From Tolypeutes matacus (lineage: Eukaryota; Chordata; Mammalia; Cingulata; Chlamyphoridae): a stretch of DNA of 64,000 nt. Positions 12,081 through 22,639 of the stretch are shown piece after piece (within the stretch, counting starts at the first letter, position 1; each line of letters starts with the position of its first letter). The DNA is taken from assembly GCA_026826555.1 (NCBI GenBank), contig JAKSZT010054573.1, forward strand, positions 3,060,856-3,124,855, written 5' to 3'. The notes beneath the pieces were generated by a model that worked only from the letters and a program-made list of their open reading frames with translations, had not been told where the DNA came from and ran no database searches. Both the position numbers and the translations under genes were made by a program.

Positions 12081-12984
12081 TGCCATTCACTTCCACTTTT
12101 CCCCAAATCCAAGATGGCACCTCAAGTGGGTGTGAATGTGTATAGACATCTGCCATATTGAATTTAGTATCACCGTGTCAAGATGAATCCTAAGCTTATA
12201 AATTCAACATCTTCACCTATCATACATATTAAATCAAACCTCCTCCATATGACAGTTGTATTTGCACCTTCAAGCCTTAAGAGGGAGATGAAACACCTCT
12301 GGAGATGGTGTTTCTCCTGATCGAAATGCGGATGTTGCCAATTTTGGATGCATCTAAGTTAGTCACCAAAACGAGGCACTGATAGCTTTGGAGCTATTTA
12401 AGTGGCTCCTGTTTGGAATGCCCCTTATGTACTGAATATTTAAAGCCCTACTGTTAACATCCTAGTCGAGAGCTACATTCATCATCATCCATAAGTAATG
12501 GAAAAGGCTTTGCTCGCTCCCAAAGTGCTGTGTGTTCATTTCAGAACGTCCCGGGCTCTTAATGCATTTCCAAATGGTGACGGGAATACGGGTTTGGAAC
12601 TCAGAGAGCCAGTATCTCATTGCAGACTTGTCTTCAGTTGGAGACACCCTTGGCTACTTTAAAATGGATGCCGATATTGAGAAGCTCACATTACAAAGAC
12701 ATCGCTTAAGATTATTCAAACCTGATGAAATAGCAATATCCTTTCAAAGATAAGTATTGCACATACAATGTCACCTCTGATTTTTGTATAGGTCGACACA
12801 AAATAGAAACAGGCGATAAGATGCTTGTGATATAGTCAGACCTTAAGAATCTAAGGAGCTTCCCTATAAAATAAATGGTCAGGTGCAACTTTAAATGAGA
12901 TCCTGCTTCTCTTCTATTGGAATTGATCCAAAAGAATTTAAAGGGCGATATGTGCGTGAAGCATCATAAGAAATCGCTGGAGTT
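12081..12984. other. Unique DNA, nothing recognised
   Basis: No gene or clear repeat. A 73-codon + frame at 12532-12753 has no motif I recognise. Confidence 0.45.
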
Positions 12985-13225
12985 TTGGTTGGGTTCCCTA
13001 GAAACAGAGGCAGAGAATGGATTTAGATGCAACTGATTCATTAAGGGGAAGACTGGCAAACAAGAAGATGTGGTGCAGAGAGGGAAAACTGATGAGCAAG
13101 AGCCTGTCTCCGGCAAAGTCAAGCCTTGTCCTGAATCCCAGTGGGAAGACCACTGGGGACAAACTTCATCACACAGATTTGAAGCAAGGATGCTGCTCTT
13201 TCTTGCCCCCATATCTGGAAGTCTT
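12985..13225 (-). mobile_element. LTR-like interspersed repeat, antisense, family uncertain
   Basis: The opening 'ttgggttccctagaaacaga' followed by 'ggatttagatgcaactgatt' and 'cattaaggggaagactgg' resembles the reversed 3' end of MaLR/ERVL-type LTRs ('gggttccctaggaaacagag'). I cannot name the family. The + frame covering 13017-13481 crosses this and the next repeat and is not a gene. Confidence 0.45.
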
Positions 13226-13231
13226 GTTGCA

Positions 13232-13665
13232 TGGAGTTCCAGGTGTCTTATTTTGCCAGGCTGCAGTGTCACCACACAATGGTGGACTTAAACAATTGGA
13301 ATTTATTGTCCCACAGTGTCAGAGGCTAGAGGTCCAAAATCCCGGTCTCAAGAAGCCATGCTCTCCCTCTGAGTCTGTAGGGCTCTGGCGCTGGCTTGCC
13401 ACAGTCCCTGAGGTTTCTTGGCTTGCACCTCGCCCCTCTCCCCTGGCCACCTCGCTGTGTCTCCTCTTGTGGGTTGTCTAACTCCTGCCCTCTCTTACTG
13501 CGTCCAGGTCTGCTGTCTTTATAAGGTGATACAGCTTAAGATCCACACTGACCCAGTCTGGCCACACTGTGATGAAAATATCTTCAGAAGGTCCTAGCTA
13601 CAAAGAGGTTCTCACCCACAGGAACACAGATTAACATGAAGCATGTGTCTTTTGTAGGGGACAAG
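13232..13665 (-). mobile_element. MaLR-like LTR, antisense
   Basis: It reads 'atggtggacttaaacaattg', 'gaatttattgtcccacagtg' and 'cagaggctagaggtccaaaa'. This is the reverse of the MaLR 3' end, where AATAAATT is followed by 'tgtttaagccacc' and preceded by 'ttggacttc.agcctcc'. It continues with a 'cttgccacagtccctgaggt' block and 'ctttataaggtgatac', the TATA-like region. Related sequences lie at 62244-62863 and, more distantly, 55861-56308. Confidence 0.6.
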
Positions 13666-14574
13666 AGAGACCAGGGGTAACCTCTCAGGTGGAGCAACTC
13701 ACTGTCAACCAAGGGAAATTGTCCAGAGAAGGGGAGCAGCTCTGAGATGTACCAACCCCCACTTCCAGCAGCCGAGGGTGAGTGTATTGGCTCTGGAAAT
13801 ATGTTGTAGACTGTGTACATCACAGTTACCGAGTGACACCTGGAAACTGAAAGTCCTTGTAAGCATCCATTTGAAATGAGACCCCTAACAGGTGCCACTC
13901 AGAAAGTTTCAAGCTTCAAATTCAGATTCAGTAATGCCTTATTGTGTGATCAAAATTGTACATGGATAAGGTCATGGTTTCTAGACTTTTAACTTATATC
14001 CCGAGTGTAAAGATTCGTAAATAAAAGTGTTTTTCTGTATGATTTATTGGTATGATTTAAAAATCTGTGGTAGGCTTCGTACACACATTTTCCTGACTTA
14101 TAAATCCTCGTACTTAGCAAGAGCTGATGCTCAGAATAATGATTTCCCAATGAGAAGTTGAACTGGATTTATTAGCAGGTTTTATAAATCAAGTCCAAAA
14201 TATAGTTTAAACTTCTGAAAGCACAGATTTATGGATCCTGGCCATAAATCAAGGAAATAAGTATCTAAAAAGTCCATTTTTTTTGCCTCTCCAGTCAATT
14301 GCTGGGTAAATACTTCATGTCTTTTAATCCATTTCATATTCATAATTAGAACTCATTATTTCAGTAAATATCTGTCGATTTATGGTTTTCCTAAATGCAC
14401 GCATTTGGAGCCGCCTTGGAAGCCAGCCTGCATATTAATAGTTACAGAAGATAACTGTGAGGACGACAGAAAAATGTACATTGAATCCCATGTGTAAAGG
14501 ATAGTGCAGAATTTAAACTGGCCAAGCTTCCACTCCTAAAAAGCACTGCTGAATAACAATAATTACGTGATAAT
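13666..14574. other. Unique AT-rich DNA
   Basis: No gene recognised. The block 14040-14480 has no repeat character that I can see and contains several TAAT/ATTA words. It is a reasonable place to look for a conserved non-coding element, but that cannot be judged from one genome. Confidence 0.4.
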
Positions 14575-14815
14575 AATGCATACTTTATAATTTCATAATG
14601 CTTTGTAATTGACTTGGCACTTTTATGAGTGGTTCTTTGATTCTGGCACTAGAACATAGGAAGGGTGCATATAATTTCTGTTTTCAAAGAAATGGGTAAA
14701 ACCGAGGTCTTGGTGTTCAAGGCATTACCCAACCTCCCTAAAATAATCTGAGGACAAAGCTCCACAGCCCAGGTCCTGGCTTCCCCTTCAGCCTGCTTCG
14801 CCATCGTGCTTTATG
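14575..14815 (+). mobile_element. MIR-family SINE, sense, diverged
   Basis: Ordered words 'actttataatttcataatgc', 'ttttcaaagaaatgggtaaa', 'ccgaggtcttggtgttcaag', 'gacaaagctccacagcccag' and 'gtcctggcttccccttc' follow a MIR-type layout. The core is eroded, so the call is tentative. Confidence 0.45.
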
Positions 14816-15594
14816 TGGCGCGGTCCCCACTGATAATTGCATGAGGACAGAGCTCTCTATGGCAGCTTTGAATTTCTTTCTAAAGTCTCTACACACGGAG
14901 ATTTCTGGAGGTTAAAGCTCTGAAATTTCATTCTTTTGTATCTTCCTCCGAAATGATGGAGGTGGGAGGAAGCAGGATTTAAACAACCCACGTAGACACA
15001 AACCGCTCTCACAGTTTTGTGCTGCCGCCTTTCTTTCAGCATTGGGTGACTTTCCAGGTACCAGAGAACACTGCCCAGGGCTCATTTATTACAAGGCAGG
15101 CACTAGCCAGCTAACAGTGCTAGCAGTGCTAGCCCGACAACTGAGGAGCTGCTTCAGTAGCTGTCATACACTCATAAAAAAGAAGTCTTGATTTAATTCT
15201 CAATAACTGACTCAATAATCACACATTGACATGACGTTTTAAAATATTAATTGATGGCAAATGCCACCGTAGGAAAGTCCCATGCGTGGCGACTGGCAAA
15301 GAAAACCTGTCCAATATTCTCTACAGATAACCATTTTAAAATACGACACGGAGAAATGAGGAATTGGTAAGGCATATAATGTGTAAAGCAGAGAGACCAG
15401 GTTAGGAGAACGTTGAGTAAAGTGACTCCATTGCTTTGTTTTTCAACAGGGACTCTTTTGAGAGAAACAGGGACACTAAAATATTCTAAATTTTATATAT
15501 TTTATGATTACTTTAAAAATTGTTGACTGAAAAAATAAATTTTATTGAATTGGTGGGGATATAAATTAATGCTATTAAAAAAGAACACACACAC
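14816..15594. other. Unique DNA, nothing recognised
   Basis: No gene. There is a small tandem 'agtgctagc' pair near 15115-15132 and an AT-rich stretch from 15470. Confidence 0.45.
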
Positions 15595-15599
15595 ATGAC

Positions 15600-16070
15600 A
15601 TTTAAAAGCATTCCTTGGGTTCTAGGTCTGGGTAAGATGGGGAAAGTCCATTCTAACCTGATTCTCCCACTGAAGGAACCTATAAAACCTGCACAGCAGG
15701 CACAGACCAGCTGTTTGAGGTCTCTAAAAAGTAAACAGAAGCAGGCAGATCGAGGAAGGGGACAAGTATTCCAAGGGCCACCACACTGCTGGGGAATTCA
15801 CCAATTTTCCCAGCCTGAACACAAGGCAGCCAAACCAGGGACTGAGCACGTTGGTATAGTTAGAGGGCTTCAGGAGGAGCTTCTGTTCTGGCTGAAGGAA
15901 CGGGGAAGTCTTCTACCACCTAGACTGTGCAAACACCCATTCTTCCCCTTTTCTTTCTTTTTTCATTTCCCTTTTCTCTGTTTTCTTGTGCCTCCGTCCC
16001 TGAATAAATTCTGTGGTGGCAGCAAAGAGAGACAAACAGAAGCCAAAATACTCAGGGAGGAATAATTTAA
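15600..16070 (+). mobile_element. Possible L1 5' region fragment, sense
   Basis: The segment 'tgattctcccactgaaggaa', 'acctataaaacctgcacagc', 'agaccagctgtttgaggtct' and 'cagcctgaacacaaggcagc' recalls the 5' part of old mammalian L1 elements. This is memory-based and weak. A 156-codon + frame covers 15595-16065 but shows no domain, so I treat it as repeat-derived rather than a gene. Confidence 0.35.
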
Positions 16071-17574
16071 TACGTTTTCAGACTATGTGGTTAGTTACCT
16101 TAAAGCTTAGTTACCACATGGAATCTGAAACCACATCAGTGAACTTTTTCAGCTTTTAAAAGTAAAATTCATTGCTCTATACTGCACTTAAAATGGATCT
16201 TTTATGCATGTGTGATTTTTTTTTTATCATCATGCATTGGTCATTTGGAAAATATTGGTTCCTTGAGTTTCAAATATTGATACATATCATTATACAGGAT
16301 CAAAAATCACATTTGCTAATAACACCATTGATCCAGTCAGAACCATATTTATGTTTAGGAAGTCAACAGTGGCAGATACAAGTTGCCTAAAATTCTATAT
16401 TTTCCTCAACATAAAAACCTCACTTTGCTCAATTCTGAGTGATCAAAATTTGCCTGTCAGACGTTATGTGTAATCCCTACTTCTTGTACAAACTATTAAC
16501 AAGACATATATTGAGAGGTCAAGATTTAATCAAATCAATCTTTCTTACCATAAAGGGAAGATGCTTTGTTCCCCTTTGTATCTGCAAGTACATGGTTTTG
16601 AAAAATACAGTGATAATACAGTTTGCTGCCACTGCTTCCATTTCTTCGAAGGCACCAGCAAATTTACTTCCTATTGTTTTGCATGTACCATAAGTCCAAA
16701 TTTCAACTGTGAAAAGGCATGTCACGTTATCATGTTATGAAAATTGTTTTACCTCCTCTTTTAAACGCCCTGATAGGATCTTTGGGTCTCTCTGGGGTCT
16801 GACAACTATACTTCGGTAATTGCTACTCTAGTCTAAAATGTGCATAGGTAATTGCTGACAATTAAATCTTTGATACATTTTGATCATGCAATGTATCCTG
16901 CTGTGATTATGAATGAGGTATGGACTGCAACAATCCCAAGTTTTATCTACTAAGAACATTGTTTTTACCATGATGCTGTGCCTCACAAAAATCCATATCT
17001 ATATTATGAATGCAAAATGACTAATTCTATCTTCCGTGTAGTACATCACATTCACAGTAAGCCTGATGTTTCAACTTCAAAAGAGAATAAACTTGAAGAT
17101 CTTTATTTTTATTCCATGAAAAAAAATTACCATTATTAGAATTAGCTTAATTGACATTCTAATTCAATCATCTAATGCTGGGATATAAAATTAATGTCAC
17201 TCGTGCTTGTAAAAATGAAGTTCTTTTCCTGCTAATAGGGTCAACATATTATCCCTTCACTTTTCATACATGCACAAGAAAACTTGGAATTGAAGTGGAA
17301 TTCAATTGGAAAAGTTAGATTTAAATGAGTCAAATTAATTTAGAATAGTCATTTGATCTAAATGAAAGCTCATGATTCAACAAAATGGCAAATATAGTCT
17401 CTGCACCTACATGTGTTAAATTTTGTTGTCCACAACCACAGACTGCCGAAATAACTATAAATTTAGAAATACATGCTGTTACTTCTTCTGCAAAACTGCT
17501 TTCTGCTTGTCAGGTGTTCTATGACATCATTACATTATGTGTTCCAAATTATTTGTAATTAACACCACTGACTT
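16071..17574. other. Long AT-rich stretch, nothing recognised
   Basis: No gene or confident repeat. Short overlapping open frames on both strands (for example 16439-16693 + and 16519-16725 -) share the same DNA and look like chance frames. Confidence 0.45.
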
Positions 17575-17855
17575 GTATGTCTGAATGTGATTAAATGGGT
17601 AATTTTAGGTGGTATATATGTTAACAGAATAAATTCATTTTTAAAAATCTGTTGGACTTTACAATGCAAACAGTTAACCACAATGTAGGCTATGGACTAT
17701 AGTTAATAGAACAATTATAATAATCTCTCATCAATTGTTACAAAGGTACCACACTGTTAATGGGGATGGGAATATGGGAATTCTATTTTCTGCATGAATT
17801 TTCTCTACACCTACAACTTTTCTAATAAAAATAAACCAAAAAATTAGAAAAATAG
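17575..17855 (+). mobile_element. L1-type 3' UTR end, sense
   Basis: 'ctgaatgtgattaaatgggt', 'gtaggctatggactatagtt', 'ttgttacaaaggtaccacac', 'gggaatatgggaattctatt' and 'cctacaacttttctaataaa' form the familiar 3' end of an L1 subfamily I associate with Xenarthra. The terminal AATAAAAATAAA is a plausible tail. Only the 3' UTR remains. Confidence 0.6.
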
Positions 17856-18146
17856 ACAACCTTTTCTGGCAGGTTACAAGTTCAATATAACATTGCTCAG
17901 GAAATGGGATTTGAGTTCTTAATTTTTTATTTAACATGTTTTTTCACTTTTTTGGTTCATTGCCAAAAGCTTTTTTGCAAAAAAAAAAAAACAACCATTT
18001 GACTTAAAAAATCAATGAATAATTATAAATCCATACTGTAACATAAATGACAAAACTGCTCTACGAAGAGCATTCAGACAAGTATTTGTGTGCACCAAGC
18101 TAGGGCAATTCAGACTTTTTCTCCAGAACATCTTTCCTGTATACTT
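17856..18146. other. AT-rich DNA with an A13 run
   Basis: A13 at 17979-17991. Nothing else recognised. Confidence 0.5.
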
Positions 18147-18345
18147 CTAATGCCCTATGGCCATGCCAAACCTTGACCAGGTGGTTTCCCTCATGTCTTG
18201 GGCATACAGCTCAACTGACTGACACATGTAATGGCTGATAGCACTGGCCACCACCACCAGAGACCAGAAAGTACAAGCAATGCCCAGCTTCTTCTGGTCC
18301 TGTACATTGTCCTTGATAGGCAGCGTTAGCTATGTGACACCCAGA
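18147..18345 (-). other. Short open frame with hydrophobic stretch, possible pseudogene scrap
   Basis: On the - strand a frame stays open from the stop at 18330-18332 to the stop at 18147-18149 (60 codons). Its middle reads as a hydrophobic segment with core LGIACTFWSLVVVASAISH, flanked by charged residues, as in a small membrane protein. The same reading continues upstream through the stop with 'LTLPIKDNV'-like sequence. I do not recognise the protein. There is no intron evidence and no A-tail on the correct side. Sixty codons can be open by chance, so this is only a candidate. Confidence 0.2.
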
Positions 18346-18636
18346 AAGAATTGAGACTAGAGATTATGCTCATTATCTCATCTTTAAGTGAGAATTCAAT
18401 GCCATATCTGTATCACACATTTTACTAGAGAAGACAAAGGCAGAATCCATAACTAGAGAATAGAGTTGTACCACACTTGTCTTGGTTTATTTTAATGCTA
18501 CTCTAAATAATGACACTTAATTTGAAATTCTGGGATGAATGCTTAACTGAACAGACCAGGAATTGTGGTAACCCAATGAAAAAATATTCTAGAATACCCA
18601 TGATCAAGCATGCTTAACCTTTGTGGGAAGGGGTGG

Positions 18637-19216
18637 TGTAGCAGTTTGATATTATTTATGAATTCCAAAAATAGATATTGGATTATGTTTGTAAACTGCT
18701 CTGTTAGAGGGTTCACTTTTACTTGATTAAATTATGATTATGGCTTTAATTGGGCCAAGTCGGTAGGACATTGAGTTCCCGCCCCCCTTGGGGGCACAAG
18801 AGTTAGTTGGAGTTTTGAGCTGGAGCCCAGGAAGTAAACACACAGAAGAACACAGAGGAATAGCGATGGCTCCATAGACACGGCAGAGGCCCTGGGAAGA
18901 GAGATGAGCCATTCGTCTGGTGGTTCACAGTTGGCCTTGCGGAGTGAGCAAAGCAGCCGAGCCCGGAGAAAGATGAGATTATCCTAGCCTACCGCAGAGA
19001 TTGGAAGAAGCTGGGACCACAGAGCCTGAAGAGGAAGAGGAAGGCTGAATGTCGGCAGCCATCTTGCACCAACATGTGACAACAGACTTTGGTGAGGGAA
19101 GTAACTTAGGCTTTATGGCCTGGTAACTGTAAGCTTCTACCCCAAATAAATACCCTTTATAAAAGCCGACAGATTTCTGGTGTTTTGCATCAGCATCCCT
19201 TTGACTGACTAATAGA
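18637..19216 (+). mobile_element. Solo LTR, ERVL-like, sense, with 5-bp duplication
   Basis: It starts TGTAGCAGTTTGATATT and ends at ACTGACTAATAGA (probably ancestral ...TACA). It is flanked by GGTGG at 18632-18636 and 19217-19221. Near the right end is an AATAAATA signal followed by 'ccctttataaaagcc', and upstream 'cagccatcttgcaccaacat'. A related copy lies inverted at 46813-47460. Length, TG...CA-type ends and a 5-bp duplication fit an ERVL-class LTR; the family name is unknown to me. No internal viral genes are adjacent. Confidence 0.75.
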
Positions 19217-19221
19217 GGTGG

Positions 19222-19782
19222 TAATGTGAGAATTTGCTGAAAATTATTGATCACCACCCCAGAATAACAAACAATACACCCCATTTTGCCTAGAACTTCA
19301 GAGAGTTCAAGGAGATTCCTTAGACCAGTAATTCTTCAATGGTGGCTATGACTCCCCTAAGAGGACATTATGGAATTTTGTAGGTTGTCTTTTTCTTTTT
19401 GTTGTGACAGTTGTTATAATAATTTCAGTTTGTTATATCATTTGGTGGAGAGTGTTCAGGAATGATTAAAAATTCAGTATTGCACAGAACAGTGCAACAA
19501 AACAAACATTTCCCACACAAATTTGAAATGCCCCACCAGGTATTCATCTATTCAGTCTAGATAATTATCTGAATCTAGAACCTAACTCTATTTTATATCT
19601 AAACCCAAAGAGTATATTTTTTACACAGTTTTAATAGACACTGAATTTTCCAGGAACACATCTGCCAAGTAATTAGAGGGAAAATTGCACTTTATTTGTT
19701 TGGAAACTTACCAAGAGTTGTTAGCAATTTCAGATGATACCAGCATTGCTCATGTATTTGACTCACTGGCATAAGCAATTTA
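19222..19782. other. Unique AT-rich DNA
   Basis: No gene or clear repeat recognised. Confidence 0.5.
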
Positions 19783-19825
19783 CCACCCCACCCCCACCAC
19801 CGCCACCCCCACCCCCACCCCCAAC
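19783..19825. repeat. CCCCAC simple repeat, G-quadruplex potential on the - strand
   Basis: Repeated CCCCAC/CCACC words give at least four runs of three or more C with one-base spacers. The - strand therefore carries a textbook G-quadruplex pattern. Confidence 0.85.
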
Positions 19826-19975
19826 CTGTAGCAGGAGCATCTGCAGCTGTTAAAATTAGCTGATTCTATGTGCAGTTTCAAGCATTGGACCACTTTTTTA
19901 TGTCATGTAGTGAAAATACGTATTATTTTATTGCAAATTATTCATTTATTTCTCCTTTACATTGCACTTTGGAAT

Positions 19976-20010
19976 TGATGATGATAATGATGGTGGTGAT
20001 GATGATGAAA
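19976..20010. repeat. GAT/GGT trinucleotide repeat
   Basis: Imperfect GATGATGAT with GGTGGT in the middle. The short + frame across it encodes mostly Asp and Gly and is not a gene. Confidence 0.8.
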
Positions 20011-20049
20011 TTATGTGTATAGTTAGTTATACCATAATAGGTAAGAGTG

Positions 20050-20240
20050 TTGGATTCCATTTCCATCACTTATCAACTCTACCTTCTTGGGCAAGCTATC
20101 AAGACTCTCTGTGCCCAGCTTCCTTATCATTGAATGGTGATTCAAAAAATATCTTCTCTATAGAGCTTTTGAGAATTATTTATTATGTGTGTAAAGTATT
20201 TTCACCTAGCACATTATAAATACTATTTAAATTTAGCTAT
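20050..20240 (-). mobile_element. MIR SINE, antisense
   Basis: 'cttgggcaagctatcaagac', 'tctctgtgcccagcttcctt', 'atcattgaatggtgattc', 'gtgtaaagtattttcaccta' and 'gcacattataaatac' follow the reverse complement of MIR from the tRNA-distal side to the head. Clear ordering despite divergence. Confidence 0.7.
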
Positions 20241-20738
20241 CATCATAATTGGTTATTAAATATAATAATTATTATATTAATTATTAATATGCATGTGTGA
20301 GAGCAAGGGACCTATAACAACTATTTGTTATATAAGTGGGAGATTTGTGTCTCAGAGTTCAGAACATCTGCTCTAGTGTTTTATGTATTCCAGGTTGAAA
20401 GCGTGAAGGGAAAGTGCCTTCAAGTGAGAGACTTCATTTTCAGGTCAAGCTTTTTTTATAAAAAAAAAAAAACAGGCATGTTTTACACCTATTTTTAGAA
20501 TTTTTGTCTTGTATCTTGACGTCACTGAAATGACCCATCCATCAACAAAATAAGCCCTAATTATACTTATAACTTCACATAAATTAAACATTCTTGCCAT
20601 ATACTCCTTAGGACATGGAGGTCTAGTTCCCTCAGATTTGCTGACAGTGTTGATTGAAAGGCCTGTCATTTACAGAGAAGATCTTTTCTCAAACATTGAA
20701 TCATATTTTTGCTCCAACAAAAATACATGCGTGAATTC
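20241..20738. other. Very AT-rich DNA
   Basis: TAATTATTA-type words at 20250-20300 and an A13 run at about 20460-20472. No gene recognised. Confidence 0.5.
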
Positions 20739-21032
20739 TCAGTGCAGGAGACTCGCCATGCCACATTCCTTCATGCGGTCATACATAAGGCCTTCGGTTT
20801 CCTTGTCTGCTTGCCTCATCTCCCCTGATGCTTCAGTAAGTGCTGCCATCTTCTCTTCTTCTGTGCTCTCTCGGGGCCTCGTGCATTCCAAACCATCAAA
20901 ATCGTGGTATTCCAGCATCTTGTGTGGTTGTGCCTGTTTGGCTGAGAAATAAAGTGGTAATTGATTTCTGCTGGTAAAACTTGGCAACCACCCAGCCAAA
21001 GAGATTCTGAGGAATGGCATGGAGTTCCTCAC
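20739..21032 (-). other. 97-codon open frame, unidentified, possible pseudogene or exon remnant
   Basis: The - strand frame is open for 97 codons. Its C-terminal 59 residues, from an internal Met (MLEYHDFDGLE, at about 20918), have a protein-like composition: acidic and charged, with EEEKMAALTEAS and RQADKETEG, suggesting a short helix. A pyrimidine-rich stretch ending in CAG precedes it ('ccactttatttctcag' on the - strand), which could be an old acceptor site. I see no good donor, no A-tail and no family match. It does not look like any repeat I know. It may be a decayed processed gene or chance. Confidence 0.25.
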
Positions 21033-22019
21033 TTCTTGTAATAAAAGTCAAACCATGTATTATATTCTCAGTCCTCTTTCAGGCAGAACTATGGAGCCTC
21101 AGTAGTTAAATGTTCACTTTCCTGAAGGCACCCAGATTACATAAAAGACTGGCTCTAGTCCAATCTTCCTCTGATGCCTGTGGCCCTCAAGCCTCTCCAC
21201 AAATAAGTCTTCCTTAGGTTGCACAGCTTACGATATAGGATATGGGCACTCTTCACCTAGGGTTACACTTAACCTGTATAGATTCACCTCCTCTCAGTAC
21301 AGGAAAAAGCTGTACTGTAATTGCATATCAGAAAAAATTAAATTCAAACTCCTTCCTCCAAGTTCTCATCAAACCCCAGTCTAAAGGATTATCTTAGTGA
21401 GGATTCATTGAAGGCAAAGTAGTCCACCTACCTTCTAAGTTTCTGGGACTTCAACAAGTTGAATGCAAAGCGTGTTGGGCAATGCTTTATTCCCACTCAA
21501 TGGCCTTAAAGTTTACTTGGATACCATAGCATGAGCTTGTATTGGAGGACATTGCACAAAAATGTCCTTGAAACTACTGCTTCGATTTTAACGACGCCAT
21601 GGCAAATGTTGACGACTCCATCTTTTTGTATCACTGCATTAGAAGCCACCTAAAAAATTCCAGCTTTATGTGCCAGAACTAAGTTGGTTTCTTCTAGCGA
21701 ATCAATGTGTTTATTTTTTCTTATGGATTGTAAAATTTGGAATTCATATTTAGTAACTAAAGGGATTATTTTATCTATTCCATGATTTTTTATATATTCA
21801 TATGTTTTCTTATTTTATCATATGTATCATAGCAAATATAAGTAATATCATCAAGAAATAACTTTATTTTTTCCCAGCATTCCCATTCAATCTCTGCAGT
21901 ATTTTTCTTCTCCATCTGGGCAATATCTCTAGAACAGCTCCAGTTTTTCAGATCCTGTCACATCAGGGCATTAGAAAGATTTCATTTTTAGACATTAAGG
22001 CAGTTGAGCAAAATGGAAA
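21033..22019. other. Unique AT-rich DNA
   Basis: No gene recognised. A short stretch at 21586-21616 has 'gacgccatggcaaatgttga' with unusual CpG for this neighbourhood. Confidence 0.45.
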
Positions 22020-22480
22020 TCAACACTCACTTTCATCAAATGTAAAATTCCCTTCCGGTGTCTTGACCCAACCTAGGCTCAAATGTCTGCCATGGACAAG
22101 GTGTCTTTTTCCCGCTCCACATGCCTGCTTCTGCTTCAGGCTCCTCCAGATGCCAGAAGGGGGGAGCACGCCTGAGATGCAAGGCTGAAGCTTCTGCTGA
22201 CCAGTAGTTTCTCCTTGGTCAAAATTCTGGTGCCGGCACTTTCGCTCCTTCCTTGTTTTGGCAGGTTCTCTGGGATCCACCCCAAGAGTTCTCTCTGCTC
22301 CCCAATAATGACAATCCATCTGAGAAGTGGCTTTATCTCCAAGAACACTCCAACCTTGCTTAGGAGACTTTTCCTAGTCAAGGTAGCTCTGACTCAAATG
22401 CCTCCAGCACTCACTGTAATTGCTTCAAAGTAATAGGTAAATAAACTCAGTCTTTGATTGTTCCTTGTTTTATGGCCATT
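22020..22480 (+). other. Unassigned segment with an LTR-like poly(A) end
   Basis: The right part contains AATAAACTCAGTCTTTGATTG at 22440-22460, resembling the poly(A) signal and R region of some retroviral LTRs, and 'ctggtgccggcac' occurs at 22226-22238. No TG...CA boundaries or target duplication were found. Overlapping - strand frames (99 and 81 codons) have no domain I recognise. An LTR is one possibility, a unique sequence another. Confidence 0.25.
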
Positions 22481-22639
22481 GGCTCTGTCTTCTCAATTAC
22501 TTTTAATTGTAATAAAAATTTTGTAAATGATCCATGAATCCCCAAATGCCCAGCATAATGGTCATTGTATTTAATAGAATAACCACATAAGAAATCCTTT
22601 TAGGACGGTGTATTGAAAGTAAATGTAAACTAATGTCTA

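Noticed and set aside
13017..13481. 154-codon + strand open frame
   Set aside because: It crosses two LTR-like repeats in antisense and has no recognisable domain.
15595..16065. 156-codon + strand open frame
   Set aside because: Sequence phrases suggest an L1 5' region; no domain, and the Phe/Pro-rich C-terminus comes from a T-rich tract.
22226..22460. Retroviral primer-binding site and LTR
   Set aside because: 'tggtgccggcac' is too short a match to a tRNA 3' end. No TG...CA ends or target duplication were found, so I left it as an unassigned segment.
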